A stretch of 64,000 nucleotides of DNA from Leptospira sanjuanensis (GTDB lineage Bacteria; Spirochaetota; Leptospiria; Leptospirales; Leptospiraceae). Each line of letters starts with the position of its first letter. The first letter of the stretch is position 1. The notes beneath the pieces were generated by a model. That model saw only the letters and a program-made list of their open reading frames with translations, was not told the origin of the DNA and did no database searches. Of this stretch, positions 47,769 through 56,563 are shown in pieces. The DNA lies in contig NZ_JAIZBG010000001.1 of assembly GCF_022267325.1 (NCBI RefSeq), positions 3,036,001 to 3,100,000 of the forward strand, given 5' to 3'. The translations under genes were made by a program, and so were the position numbers.

Positions 47769-48266
47769 ATCTCTGACGCACTTTTAAAGCACCAAACTCA
47801 AACTGAGCTTATGACCGGAGGAGGTGGAGGCCCTATTCGAAGCGGAATGGGTAACTCTAGCCGTTCGAATGGGAATACAGGTTCAACCAGTAGTAATCGT
47901 TCTCGACAAGGAGATTCTAAAGGATCAGGAAATACAACAAAAAATGGAAAGAACAACAATGACAATGGTAGTGGAAAGACCGAAAACAAGGCATTAAAAG
48001 ATGCGAAAGAATTCCATAAAATACCCAGAAGTCAACAGCCGGATAAAACAGTAAAACCAAACACTAAAGAGGGCGAAAAATACGGGCTTGATGATAGAAA
48101 CAAAAAACTACATGTTTATACAAATAGAGAAGGAGAAAAAATACATATAAGACAAGATAAAGCAGCAAAATATTCACAAGGTGGAAAAGGAGACCAAACA
48201 GAACACTTTAATAGCGGAAAAGCAAGTGACAGCAAACTGAAAGAACATTTTTATTATGATAAATAA
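47388..48266 (+). CDS. Orphan RHS C-terminal cassette with alternative toxin tip
   Basis: 292 codons from the first ATG; the same frame is open from 47136 and RHS-core homology begins near 47166, so this is a 5'-truncated rhs tail without signal peptide or start of its own. Residues 1-127 repeat the core end (YLNGVRIAALNEAG ... YKDPTGH). Then the sequence is unrelated to the upstream tip: a Gly/Ser/Asn linker and a final domain with FHKIPRSQQPDKTVKPNTK, GLDDRNKKLHVYTNREGEKI, HIRQDKAAKYSQGG and EHFNSGKA. This pattern recalls nuclease-type (HNH/EndoVII-like) polymorphic toxin tips, but I am not certain. The cassette is probably expressed only after recombination into the full-length gene. TAATG couples it to the next gene. 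Confidence 0.75.
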   Translation: MNNVYLNGVRIAALNEAGALAYFLTDQVDSVSHVLDDEGKTLSRMQYLPYGETFVHKGDTNFAPKYNSQELDRESGFYFYNARYYDPGIARFTSADAIIDGESDTQGWNRFSYVKGNPIQYKDPTGHISDALLKHQTQTELMTGGGGGPIRSGMGNSSRSNGNTGSTSSNRSRQGDSKGSGNTTKNGKNNNDNGSGKTENKALKDAKEFHKIPRSQQPDKTVKPNTKEGEKYGLDDRNKKLHVYTNREGEKIHIRQDKAAKYSQGGKGDQTEHFNSGKASDSKLKEHFYYDK

Positions 48267-48928
48267 TGCAGAAAATAATTATATATCAAAACAATACTCA
48301 TACTATCTCAGATTATATATCCATCTTTGATTTAAATTTAGAAGATGGGTTAATTATTGCCCGATTAGAAACAAGATCTGAAACCCAATATGATTCGGAT
48401 ACTGACCCAAGTAAAACAGCACTCAAATATTTTAGCACATTTAGTATACCAGCATTCAAATTGTTTTTATTGGTTTCCAGTCCAGACATGTCCCTTCCAA
48501 CAAGAGTTCGTTCAAAAAAAGGGGTTTTATGGGGAAGTGAATTATTACGCACATCAATCGTCACTGAATTCGAAATTATGAGCGATAGTGGGTATTCTCG
48601 CCTTGGCGCCCTCGTTAATTTAAAAGAATTTCAGTTTAATCATTCTGAAAAATGGATTTTAAATCGATGGAGTAGCATATTAATTTTTACGAATCTCGAC
48701 GACTTCCAGCTAATTAAGATAGCCAAGCAATTGCTATCCAAAGATTACAATTCAATAATAGGATTAGATTATAGTATCGTCATGCAAAACTTGCCTTTAT
48801 TAAAAACAACTGCCTTTATTAAATACCATGCAGCAGATAATGGAAATAACGAATCAATCAACATCCTATGTAACAAAGAATTCTATCATCAAACAATAGA
48901 AAACTTATTAATGATGTTAAAAGTCTAA
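48266..48928 (+). CDS. Candidate immunity protein for the orphan toxin tip
   Basis: 220 residues, A+T-rich, starting at an ATG that shares one base with the stop of the orphan toxin cassette. No signal peptide, no recognised family; mixed alpha/beta (HTISDYISIFDLNLEDGLIIARL, KWILNRWSSILIFTNLDDF). Position and coupling make an immunity role likely. Its stop codon lies inside the 19-bp flanking repeat at 48923-48941. Confidence 0.6.
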   Translation: MQKIIIYQNNTHTISDYISIFDLNLEDGLIIARLETRSETQYDSDTDPSKTALKYFSTFSIPAFKLFLLVSSPDMSLPTRVRSKKGVLWGSELLRTSIVTEFEIMSDSGYSRLGALVNLKEFQFNHSEKWILNRWSSILIFTNLDDFQLIKIAKQLLSKDYNSIIGLDYSIVMQNLPLLKTTAFIKYHAADNGNNESINILCNKEFYHQTIENLLMMLKV

Positions 48929-48941
48929 CTGAGCCTCGCAA
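48923..48941. repeat. Flanking repeat, second copy of TCTAACTGAGCCTCGCAAA
   Basis: Identical to 47011-47029. It overlaps the stop codon of the second immunity gene, which suggests that both copies mark the ends of exchanged toxin/immunity modules. Confidence 0.7.
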
Positions 48942-49023
48942 AAACTAAATAAAAACGAAAAATGCGCTCAAACCACAGAAGCGACTTTTTCACCGCGGCA
49001 GGGATCGCAGCGGAAATACTGCA

Positions 49024-49194
49024 ATGCAACATGCGCTTAAGAAGATCATAATATGTACGATATTACTCCATGTTGCTTTGCAGATTGAAGCGGAGAGCCC
49101 GGTTTCGGAGAAACGCGACAAAAAGAACGAAATAGAATACAATCAAACCCTAAACGACAAAACGACATTTCTCCGAAAGCCGCCCCGAAACTAA
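49024..49194 (+). CDS. Possible small exported peptide (56 aa) or gene remnant
   Basis: A 56-codon frame with a good signal-peptide profile (MQHALKKIIICTILLHVALQ, then AES) and a short polar remainder. No clear ribosome site. It lies in the 357-bp gap after the orphan RHS cassette, where the rest of the sequence holds no gene, and it may be the truncated start of an exported protein. The inverted repeat TTTCGGAGAAA/TTTCTCCGAAA (49103-49113, 49168-49178) falls within it. Confidence 0.25.
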   Translation: MQHALKKIIICTILLHVALQIEAESPVSEKRDKKNEIEYNQTLNDKTTFLRKPPRN

Positions 49195-49222
49195 ATACGG
49201 TTCACTCGGACGCATAAGCTGC

Positions 49223-49249
49223 AATAGCCAATCCATCCGTCCAAATTCC
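49223..49249. repeat. Flanking repeat, second copy of AATAGCCAATCCATCCGTCC block
   Basis: Identical over 27 bp to 46966-46992. After a 10-bp insertion the similarity continues (CACCCGTTTCCT.ACAA) to just before the start of the membrane protein at 49287, so copy 1 is a displaced piece of this gene's upstream region. Confidence 0.75.
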
Positions 49250-49286
49250 TTGACTTCCCCACCCGTTTCCTTACAACCATCCTACC

Positions 49287-50327
49287 GTGAAAAAATATCT
49301 CCCCGCCCTCATCCTCACGATCGCGTTCTTCTTCATATTGAGAGAAGGCTCCAATCTCCTCTATAAATCCAAAGAAGAAGTTCGAGTCTATAACACGGGA
49401 CTTTACTTTCTCACAAAGACAGACCTTTCCCCAAAACACCAATCGGATTCTTTTTTATTTCCTTACGTTTTATACAAACTCGATGCCGACTTATCGCCCG
49501 AGAATTTTTCACGTCTTTGTTCAACCATCTGGATTCTTGCCGGTCTTTTGTTAGTTGCTTACTATACGGTTCGATTCGGACTTTGGGCGGGAACCTTTAT
49601 CGGATTTTTTATTTTACTTTCTCCGATTGTGCTGATTCAAAAAACATGGATCGGGTTTCCGGATCATCTTACATTTTTCTTTTCTTCGGCAACGGTCATA
49701 CTATTGGATTCGATTCTAAAAAAACGAATGTGGATTTTATCCCTCGTTCCCGTTTTGTTTTTAGGAGCTTGGAATCATTTTTATCAGTTCTCTGTGATCG
49801 TATTGTTATTGATTCTAGTTCAAACGATTCAGGAAAAGAAATTCGACGTTCCTCTGGTTGTTACGATCGGCGGGACTCTTTTGATTGCGCGAATCCTTTC
49901 GATTCTCCTTTTTCAATGGAAAGGAATCGTTCACGAAGATTCCCGTCTTACAACGATAACGGAAGTCCCGTTCTCCAAATGGATCGAGATCAATACGATC
50001 GTTCCTCATCTTGCGCTTTTTTCCTTTTTCAACGGGAACATTGTCCTATTAGCAGAAAGACTTTTTAAACGGAAATACTTGATTTTGATTCCGACAAGCG
50101 TAGCCGCGCTTGTAACATTTTTTACTTACGATACCACGCGGGTGTTCGTTCATCTTTTTTATCCTTCTTGGTTCTTTCTCTGGTTGTATTTTTTCCGAAC
50201 GGAACCGGAAGAATTTAAGAATCGAAAGACGGCTTACTTCGTATTTCTTGCCCTTTCCTGTACAATTCTCGTCGCAATTCCGCGCTTCTTTATCGAGGCG
50301 GGAGGAATCAATTATCTGCTGCCTTGA
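49287..50327 (+). CDS. Polytopic membrane protein
   Basis: 346 residues with about nine hydrophobic segments and an N-terminal signal anchor. Short charged loops, including SKEEVRVYNTGLYFLTKTDLS after TM1, and the general layout (GT-C-like, several paired TMs) recall glycosyltransferase-family membrane proteins, but I see no diagnostic DD or DE motif in the first loop. Function is unknown. Its upstream region is the source of the 46966 repeat block. Confidence 0.7.
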   Translation: MKKYLPALILTIAFFFILREGSNLLYKSKEEVRVYNTGLYFLTKTDLSPKHQSDSFLFPYVLYKLDADLSPENFSRLCSTIWILAGLLLVAYYTVRFGLWAGTFIGFFILLSPIVLIQKTWIGFPDHLTFFFSSATVILLDSILKKRMWILSLVPVLFLGAWNHFYQFSVIVLLLILVQTIQEKKFDVPLVVTIGGTLLIARILSILLFQWKGIVHEDSRLTTITEVPFSKWIEINTIVPHLALFSFFNGNIVLLAERLFKRKYLILIPTSVAALVTFFTYDTTRVFVHLFYPSWFFLWLYFFRTEPEEFKNRKTAYFVFLALSCTILVAIPRFFIEAGGINYLLP

Positions 50328-50573
50328 TTATTTTTTACGGAAAGAACTTCGGGAGCAATATTCCATTCGATTCTCTTTAAAACCCGCTGAAGCGGCAACA
50401 CCCGCCGTACGTTTCAGGTTTCAACTCGAACCGTTCATTCCTTTTCGATTCTGCGTCATTCGCCATCTCCATTTCCAAATTTTTTCATTTCTTTTTTAAA
50501 TCTCATGACTTTTGTGTAAGCGGAGTCGGATATGACAAATTAACTAAATACCATAGCACTTTGGAGTTTTTCG

Positions 50574-53500
50574 ATGCGTAGATTGATTTTTTTCATTTTT
50601 TGCATTCAATTGTTTGTTGGCTGTTCCAACGGTTTTCTTTCTCATTTTTCCGATAAAAATCAAAATACATTTCCGCTTCCGATTCTTGTCAGCGGAATTC
50701 CAAAGGTGATTCTCCCTCAGGAAATCCCTTCGGAATCGCTTCGAATTCAAGAAAATTCTTCCGTTCCGCAACTTTTGGGAAAATCCCAAGTCCCGATCGG
50801 TAAGATTTACGACATCCATCTCGAACTCACCGATAAAAAGGACGGTAAAAAACTATCGTATCAGAGTTTATATTTTTCCAAACCGGTTCGGCTCGAATTT
50901 CCGGTCGATTTGCAAGCATTAGAGGCTAAGGGTTTTACCAAAGAATTCTACGTTTGGTATAGGGATTTTACCGATCAGAAATGGAAAATTCTGCAAAAAG
51001 GAGCGTTAGACGAAATCTCATCTTCGGTTTCGGTTGAAACGAGACATTTCACACCCTTTCTTCTGACGGCTCTGCCCGTTCTACCCGATACGGGTATTGC
51101 CGGCGCCCCTGCTTGTTTTACGAACGAATCTGCTTCTTGGAATCCTCAAGGAATTTTGGACGACGCTTCGGCATCGCGCGCAAAGTTCGGAACCATTGGA
51201 GAAGGGTATCAATACTTGCAGGATCGTCCCTATTTCGTTAAGGTCAATGAAGGCGCGTTTCGCGAATTGGGATTGGAACTGTCCCTTCTTTTTCCAACGT
51301 GTCAAGGCGGTGCGGGAACCTGCGGAAACTCTTTGCTTCACACGGACTCCAATACTTCGGAATATCTTTCATTCAACGCGGTGAAGGATATCGACGTATA
51401 CGTAATGTATGATTCGAGAGGAGCCGCTCTTCCGGCGGATTCTTCGCAGGACGCGGATTGGCTGCAAAGTGATTTCACTCTTTTAAGCGGTAAATATATT
51501 TATACTACCGATCCGGGTTTGGATCCGTCGCAAACACCGGGAGCATCCGGTTATAAAATTTATAAGCGAAGTTACACGCAGGGATCGCGCGTAGTCTTGG
51601 GTGGAAACAAAAAAGGGACTTCGGCTTCCGGCATTTCTTCGAATTATTGGGTTCTCGTAAAACCCGCAAACACCGAAGGAAGCGTATTGCCTTCGTCCAC
51701 GTTATGTGCTTCCGGTCCGGATCCGAACTTTCCGCAACCGGTAGTCGGCTCCGTTTATCCGGGAGCGGACAAGGCGCTTTTGTATCTATTCTATCCGGAT
51801 ACGAATTCGCCAAAACAAATTGTGATTCGAAGAAGCGAGATCGCACCTCCGATGTCGCCTGCGTTGGGAGAACCGCCTTCCGGTACGGAGGTCACTCCTT
51901 ATTCCTTCATCGACACGGGATTAGTTCAGGGTCATACATACTATTATTCCGTTTTTGCGCTTAACAAAGACGGATATTACAACTCAATAACGATCGGTAT
52001 GGTTACCACGGGGCAAGACTCGGACGGCGACGGTCTTACCGACGATTTTGAAATCAACTTTAACGTAGGAAATCTTTTCGAAAATCCTGCGGCGTTTTAT
52101 CGAACCGACGAAATGAACCCGGATACGGACGGAGACGGAACCGCCGACATGCAAGAACTTGCAAATGGAACCGACCCGACAAAACCGGATACGATTCCTC
52201 CTACTTTTCAATTCAGACCTCTTGCCAACAACGCAAGTTCGGGTTATTTAGATTATCAAGTTCAAGTGGATGATGCTTCCGGTTCCGAAAGATATTGCTT
52301 TTTACGGCAATTCAACCCCGGAATGACTGAAGAAGAGTTTCTAAAAAAACCTTTCGGCGTCTTTCATTCTTTGAATCGTCCTTTGATGAGCGACGGCTGG
52401 AGAGCATGTTTTCCAAATTATGGAACTTTCGAATTGGGAAAATCCGGTTCCAACCTTCCGGATAGATTTGCGGTTTGGGGAAGAGATGACGCGGGAAATA
52501 TAACGGGACCTTCCGTTTTTGAATTCAAAATGTGGGAATCGAAAAAAACAAAGACGATTTCCGGCAATGCTTTCTCATATGCTTCCAATAATCCGGTTCA
52601 TCAGATGAAAGCGATTCGATCGATCAAAACGAATCCGGATTGGAACAACGGAAAATTGACTAGTAACTATTACCCCATCTTTCCGGGAAGCGATGTGGAT
52701 TTAAGCGGATCTACCCACATTCTTCTAACGGAACAAGGAGAATTGGAATCAAGCATAACTCGAATTCCGAGCTTTCTCAGCCTCTCCAAAAACAAAGCGA
52801 CATTCTATTCCCAACAAGGATCTACCCTCGGCGTTACAAAGGTCAACGAAGTGGGGATCGAATATTCTCCTTCGCCCAGCGGACCAAAACCGGTAGTGTT
52901 CCCGATCAAAATTGGAACGGATCAAGCGATGGGAGCGGTTTCCTTTAACGGAAGCAAAACTCAAAGTAACGTTTTTAAAACTTCTACGGGGGTTTTAACA
53001 AAAGACACCGCGACTTTTTCTTCTTTAGCTACGGGGGTTTTTCCTTCCGCGATTCTCCCCTTTGATTACGGACAAAGTTTAGGCATCGTGGTCGGAACCG
53101 CATTGGAAACCTTTCTGTTGGATAGTTATTCGAACGCATTGTATAAACATGTGACCAGCGCTACGACGAATTCGGATTTAAGCGGCGCGATTGCAAGTTC
53201 CTTCTTAAGCCGGTATAACCCGCAGGGAGAAGCAGAAGTTTTTGCAACGCTTTCCGTTTCCACTTCCACTTCCACTTCCGTAAGAATTTTCTATCGAAAA
53301 TCGGGAAGAAAAGAACTCAATTCGTTTTTATTGACGGGGATTCCGGCCACGTTCGTCGGAAAGGATCTTAAATTTTATTCGTACTTAAATTGGTCGGGTC
53401 AGCCGGAGTATCGTCTTTCAATTTTCGGGAGAAACAATCCGACAAGCCCTTTGACCAGGCTGCTTAATTTTAAGATCGACATGACGTCCGGAATTCCCGT

Positions 53501-54482
53501 CGCAACATTCAACAATGCATCCGATTTAACTTACGGAGAATATCAATCGATCGAGATCGATTCTTCAGGACGTTATCTTTTTGGAAAGATGAACGGAAAT
53601 TCCAGTGTGAATCTTTTTATTAACGGCGACGACGGTCCTATTTACTTAGGAAACGCATTCAATTCGAGCCCATCATTCGATTTACAACTTTCGATCGCAA
53701 AATCGGAGGAAAAAGGAATCGGAAATGTGGGCGGCTATTCCAAAATCCGCGTTTTGGATAGTTTAGGATATATTGATTATCTAAAATACGGATTTTTCCC
53801 CGCAAACTCGGACTTGATTTTCCGACACAATTACTACGACTCGGACGGGAATGATTGTGTTGCCGGTTCTCCAATTGCCGGAATCTCGAACGTAACCGCT
53901 GCTGCGACCGGGAATTACGGAATTCCCCCTCAACCTTTGGCGATCACTTCCGATACGACGATTACGAACGCTCAAAAACTCAAGGCGCCGAGTAGCGCGG
54001 CGACTCTGATTCTCGAATCGAGTTTCACGCAAGGTTCGGCTCCCTGTAGAGGGACTTTGATCGCTCGTGATTCTGTGGAAATTCCGGTAAGAAAAAAAGA
54101 AACGATGCAGATCTCCTTTACTTACAACGACACAACGTTAAACCCGAATAACGTTCCGAATAACTTAAAGCCGACGCCGGAACCTGCTGCGGTCAAAAAC
54201 GCCGAATTTAAGGTGTGGGAGCAGATTCTCAAGAAAGGACCGACACAGTTAGGAACTTACATTCAAAAAAGGATCTTTATATTTGGCGCAGCGGTGGTCA
54301 TCGTGGACGAGGCAAACCCTTGTATCATTCACGGAGTAACGATAGAAACGGGAAGATCCTATTGTAATAATTACTTTGGCGGTTACCCGCTCTTTGTGGA
54401 GAATTTCTACCGAAGCGTCGATCAGTATTTGATTTCGGGAAAATATATCTATTCCGGCGATAAATTGATCCCCGCTCCGTAA
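50574..54482 (+). CDS. Large surface-type lipoprotein with TSP3-like calcium repeats
   Basis: 1302 residues. Signal peptide ends in LFVGC (Cys17). Residues ~400-470 look like a fibronectin III-like unit (GHTYYYSVFALNKDG), followed by two thrombospondin type 3-like repeats, DSDGDGLTDDFE and NPDTDGDGTADMQE. The long C-terminal half is beta-rich, possibly a propeller. A CTTCCA microsatellite encodes a STSTSTS stretch near 895. No enzymatic motif is visible. It is likely exposed at the outer membrane. It ends at a hairpin. Confidence 0.8.
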   Translation: MRRLIFFIFCIQLFVGCSNGFLSHFSDKNQNTFPLPILVSGIPKVILPQEIPSESLRIQENSSVPQLLGKSQVPIGKIYDIHLELTDKKDGKKLSYQSLYFSKPVRLEFPVDLQALEAKGFTKEFYVWYRDFTDQKWKILQKGALDEISSSVSVETRHFTPFLLTALPVLPDTGIAGAPACFTNESASWNPQGILDDASASRAKFGTIGEGYQYLQDRPYFVKVNEGAFRELGLELSLLFPTCQGGAGTCGNSLLHTDSNTSEYLSFNAVKDIDVYVMYDSRGAALPADSSQDADWLQSDFTLLSGKYIYTTDPGLDPSQTPGASGYKIYKRSYTQGSRVVLGGNKKGTSASGISSNYWVLVKPANTEGSVLPSSTLCASGPDPNFPQPVVGSVYPGADKALLYLFYPDTNSPKQIVIRRSEIAPPMSPALGEPPSGTEVTPYSFIDTGLVQGHTYYYSVFALNKDGYYNSITIGMVTTGQDSDGDGLTDDFEINFNVGNLFENPAAFYRTDEMNPDTDGDGTADMQELANGTDPTKPDTIPPTFQFRPLANNASSGYLDYQVQVDDASGSERYCFLRQFNPGMTEEEFLKKPFGVFHSLNRPLMSDGWRACFPNYGTFELGKSGSNLPDRFAVWGRDDAGNITGPSVFEFKMWESKKTKTISGNAFSYASNNPVHQMKAIRSIKTNPDWNNGKLTSNYYPIFPGSDVDLSGSTHILLTEQGELESSITRIPSFLSLSKNKATFYSQQGSTLGVTKVNEVGIEYSPSPSGPKPVVFPIKIGTDQAMGAVSFNGSKTQSNVFKTSTGVLTKDTATFSSLATGVFPSAILPFDYGQSLGIVVGTALETFLLDSYSNALYKHVTSATTNSDLSGAIASSFLSRYNPQGEAEVFATLSVSTSTSTSVRIFYRKSGRKELNSFLLTGIPATFVGKDLKFYSYLNWSGQPEYRLSIFGRNNPTSPLTRLLNFKIDMTSGIPVATFNNASDLTYGEYQSIEIDSSGRYLFGKMNGNSSVNLFINGDDGPIYLGNAFNSSPSFDLQLSIAKSEEKGIGNVGGYSKIRVLDSLGYIDYLKYGFFPANSDLIFRHNYYDSDGNDCVAGSPIAGISNVTAAATGNYGIPPQPLAITSDTTITNAQKLKAPSSAATLILESSFTQGSAPCRGTLIARDSVEIPVRKKETMQISFTYNDTTLNPNNVPNNLKPTPEPAAVKNAEFKVWEQILKKGPTQLGTYIQKRIFIFGAAVVIVDEANPCIIHGVTIETGRSYCNNYFGGYPLFVENFYRSVDQYLISGKYIYSGDKLIPAP

Positions 54483-54493
54483 GAGAGATCCGA

Positions 54494-54533
54494 AAATCTC
54501 AGGCTAAATACGAATCGGATTTGCCTGAGATTT
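54494..54533 (+). terminator. 11-bp perfect hairpin after the TSP3 lipoprotein gene
   Basis: AAATCTCAGGC (54494-54504) and GCCTGAGATTT (54523-54533) form a perfect 11-bp stem with an 18-nt loop, 12 nt after the stop. There is no long T-tract. Confidence 0.55.
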
Positions 54534-54799
54534 GATCCCGCATCGCATCATTGCAGTTAGTTTCGAGAATGTGATTTCTTTTCTTAGAATCCAAAAACAA
54601 AAGCGATTCTCCGCCCCAGCATCTCTTGGTTTATATAATTGTAAGTAGGCAATTCCTCAATTATAAATCATGGAGAATAATCCTTCCGATTTGCGTATCT
54701 TCTTTTAACGATTTGTTTCTTTGAAAGGAAATTCGAATCTTGAACCTTGCGGCTCAAGAGAATTCAAGAAAAACCTATCGTAAATTTGTAGGAGGATCA

Positions 54800-56563
54800 A
54801 TGAAAAAGCGGTTGATTGTTAAATTCTATTCTCCATTGATCCTACTGCTTACGTTCGTTACCGGTTGTTTAACCGGAGATCGTGGTAGTTCCTACGTTCT
54901 TCCTTTGTTGAATACTAATCTTTCCGTTGGAACGCCAAACCCATCAAATGGAACCGGGCCGGCATTTCAATATTCTTCCCCTTCGTTTCGGTTTGTTAAG
55001 AATGAAGCGATCACGAGTTTTACGCCGACCACGTCGGATCTCATCGATCATTATTCAATTTCTCCGGCTCTGCCGAACGGAATGAGTTTCAATCCGTTGA
55101 ACGGTGAAATCGCGGGAACTCCCTCCTCCTCCGTAGCTCCGACCTCGTATCAAATCACGGCCTATAACTCTCAGGGAAATTCTTCTTCAATTTCTCTCGC
55201 TCTGGAAGTTCAGGCTTTGAATTGGGAGAATCAGTATTTTCTGAAAGGTTCCAATCTTCTTCTCAATCACTCGCTCGGCGTAAGCGTAGGAATCTCCAAC
55301 GATACCATCGTTGCGGGTGCATACGGAGACACGGCGTTTTCTGGCGCCGCATACGTTTTTCGAAAAGTCGGAACTACATGGTCACAAGAAGCGTATCTAA
55401 CCGCCCCGTTGCGTACGAATAGCGACGTATTCGGAATTAGCGTCGCTATTTCCGGAGATACAATCGTAATCGGCGCGCCTCTTGAAGACAGTAATCAGAA
55501 TTTCATTTCTACGACAGCCTCCTCCAACGAATCCCTGGTTTCCTCCGGAGCAGCCTACGTTTTTCGCAGATCGGGAGCGACTTGGAATTTTGAAGCGTTT
55601 CTCAAACCTTCCAACGCGGACGCAAACGATTCCTTCGGTCGTTTTGTCGCGATTGACGGAGACACAATCGTAGTCGGATCTCCGCGCGAAGCAAGTTTGG
55701 ATCCGACAATTCAAAGCGGTTCGAACGCGAGTTCCGATAACAGCGGAACAAACGTCGGAGCGGCTTACGTTTTCAGAAGAGTCGGAACTACATGGTCCCA
55801 GGAAGCGTATCTCAAAGCACAAAATCCCGCCGCAAACGATCGATTCGGATCTGAAATCGGAATCTCCGGCGATACGATCATCGTAGGAATCAGTCAAGAC
55901 GATGCGGGATTTGCGAATTCAGGAGCCGCCCAAATTTTCACACGAGTCGGAACTACATGGACCCGCGAAGCCTTTCTCAAGGCGTCGAACGCGAACGCGA
56001 GCGATCAGTTTGGTGTTTCCGTCGGAATTTCAGGAAACACGGTGATTGTCGGAGCGTTCGGGCAATCCGCTAACGAAGGCGCCGCTTATATATTTGAACG
56101 AACGGGTAACAACTGGTCGGAAATCGCAATCTTAAAGGCGCCTAACGCGGAAGCGAACGATCAGTTCGGAAAAGCCGTCGCCATTTACGGCGATACCGTG
56201 GCAATCGCCTCTCCTCGCGAATCGAACTCCGGCCAAACGATCCTAAACAAGGGCGTTCTTCCCGATCCGCTCGACAACGGTTCCTTGAATTCGGGAGCGG
56301 TTTACGTCTTTCAAAAAGATACGAATTGGATGTATCGCTCTTTTATCAAAACTTCCAATGCGGATCCAAGTGATCAAGTTTCCAACGCCACTGGCGGGCC
56401 AAGTACTCCCATCGGAGAATACGGAAGCCTAGCGATGTACGGAGATCTCATCGCGCTCGGCGCGGCGGAAGAAAAAGGCTCACAAACGGTTTCCTCCCCG
56501 CTTGCACCGACCGGAGACAATGCGAAAACGAAAGCCGGAGCCGTATACGTCTTTAATCGCTAA
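54800..56563 (+). CDS. FG-GAP repeat lipoprotein
   Basis: 587 residues from ATG 54800, with GGAGGATCA directly upstream; the frame starts at 54740. Signal peptide ends in FVTGC (Cys23). Residues ~55-135 are a putative Ig/He_PIG domain (ISPALPNGMSFNPLNGEIAGTPS). The rest has about seven FG-GAP-type repeats of the pattern FGxSVxISGDTIVVGA...GAAYVFRRxGxTW, which form an integrin-alpha-like beta-propeller. Three copies of GTCGGAACTACATGG encode the VGTTW of successive blades. It is likely an exported adhesive or structural protein. It overlaps the convergent AraC gene by 11 bp. Confidence 0.85.
   Translation: MKKRLIVKFYSPLILLLTFVTGCLTGDRGSSYVLPLLNTNLSVGTPNPSNGTGPAFQYSSPSFRFVKNEAITSFTPTTSDLIDHYSISPALPNGMSFNPLNGEIAGTPSSSVAPTSYQITAYNSQGNSSSISLALEVQALNWENQYFLKGSNLLLNHSLGVSVGISNDTIVAGAYGDTAFSGAAYVFRKVGTTWSQEAYLTAPLRTNSDVFGISVAISGDTIVIGAPLEDSNQNFISTTASSNESLVSSGAAYVFRRSGATWNFEAFLKPSNADANDSFGRFVAIDGDTIVVGSPREASLDPTIQSGSNASSDNSGTNVGAAYVFRRVGTTWSQEAYLKAQNPAANDRFGSEIGISGDTIIVGISQDDAGFANSGAAQIFTRVGTTWTREAFLKASNANASDQFGVSVGISGNTVIVGAFGQSANEGAAYIFERTGNNWSEIAILKAPNAEANDQFGKAVAIYGDTVAIASPRESNSGQTILNKGVLPDPLDNGSLNSGAVYVFQKDTNWMYRSFIKTSNADPSDQVSNATGGPSTPIGEYGSLAMYGDLIALGAAEEKGSQTVSSPLAPTGDNAKTKAGAVYVFNR

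Noticed and set aside
53258..53279. TTCCAC microsatellite, considered as a phase-variation tract
   Set aside because: Unit length of 6 keeps the frame, so slippage would only add or remove Ser-Thr pairs.
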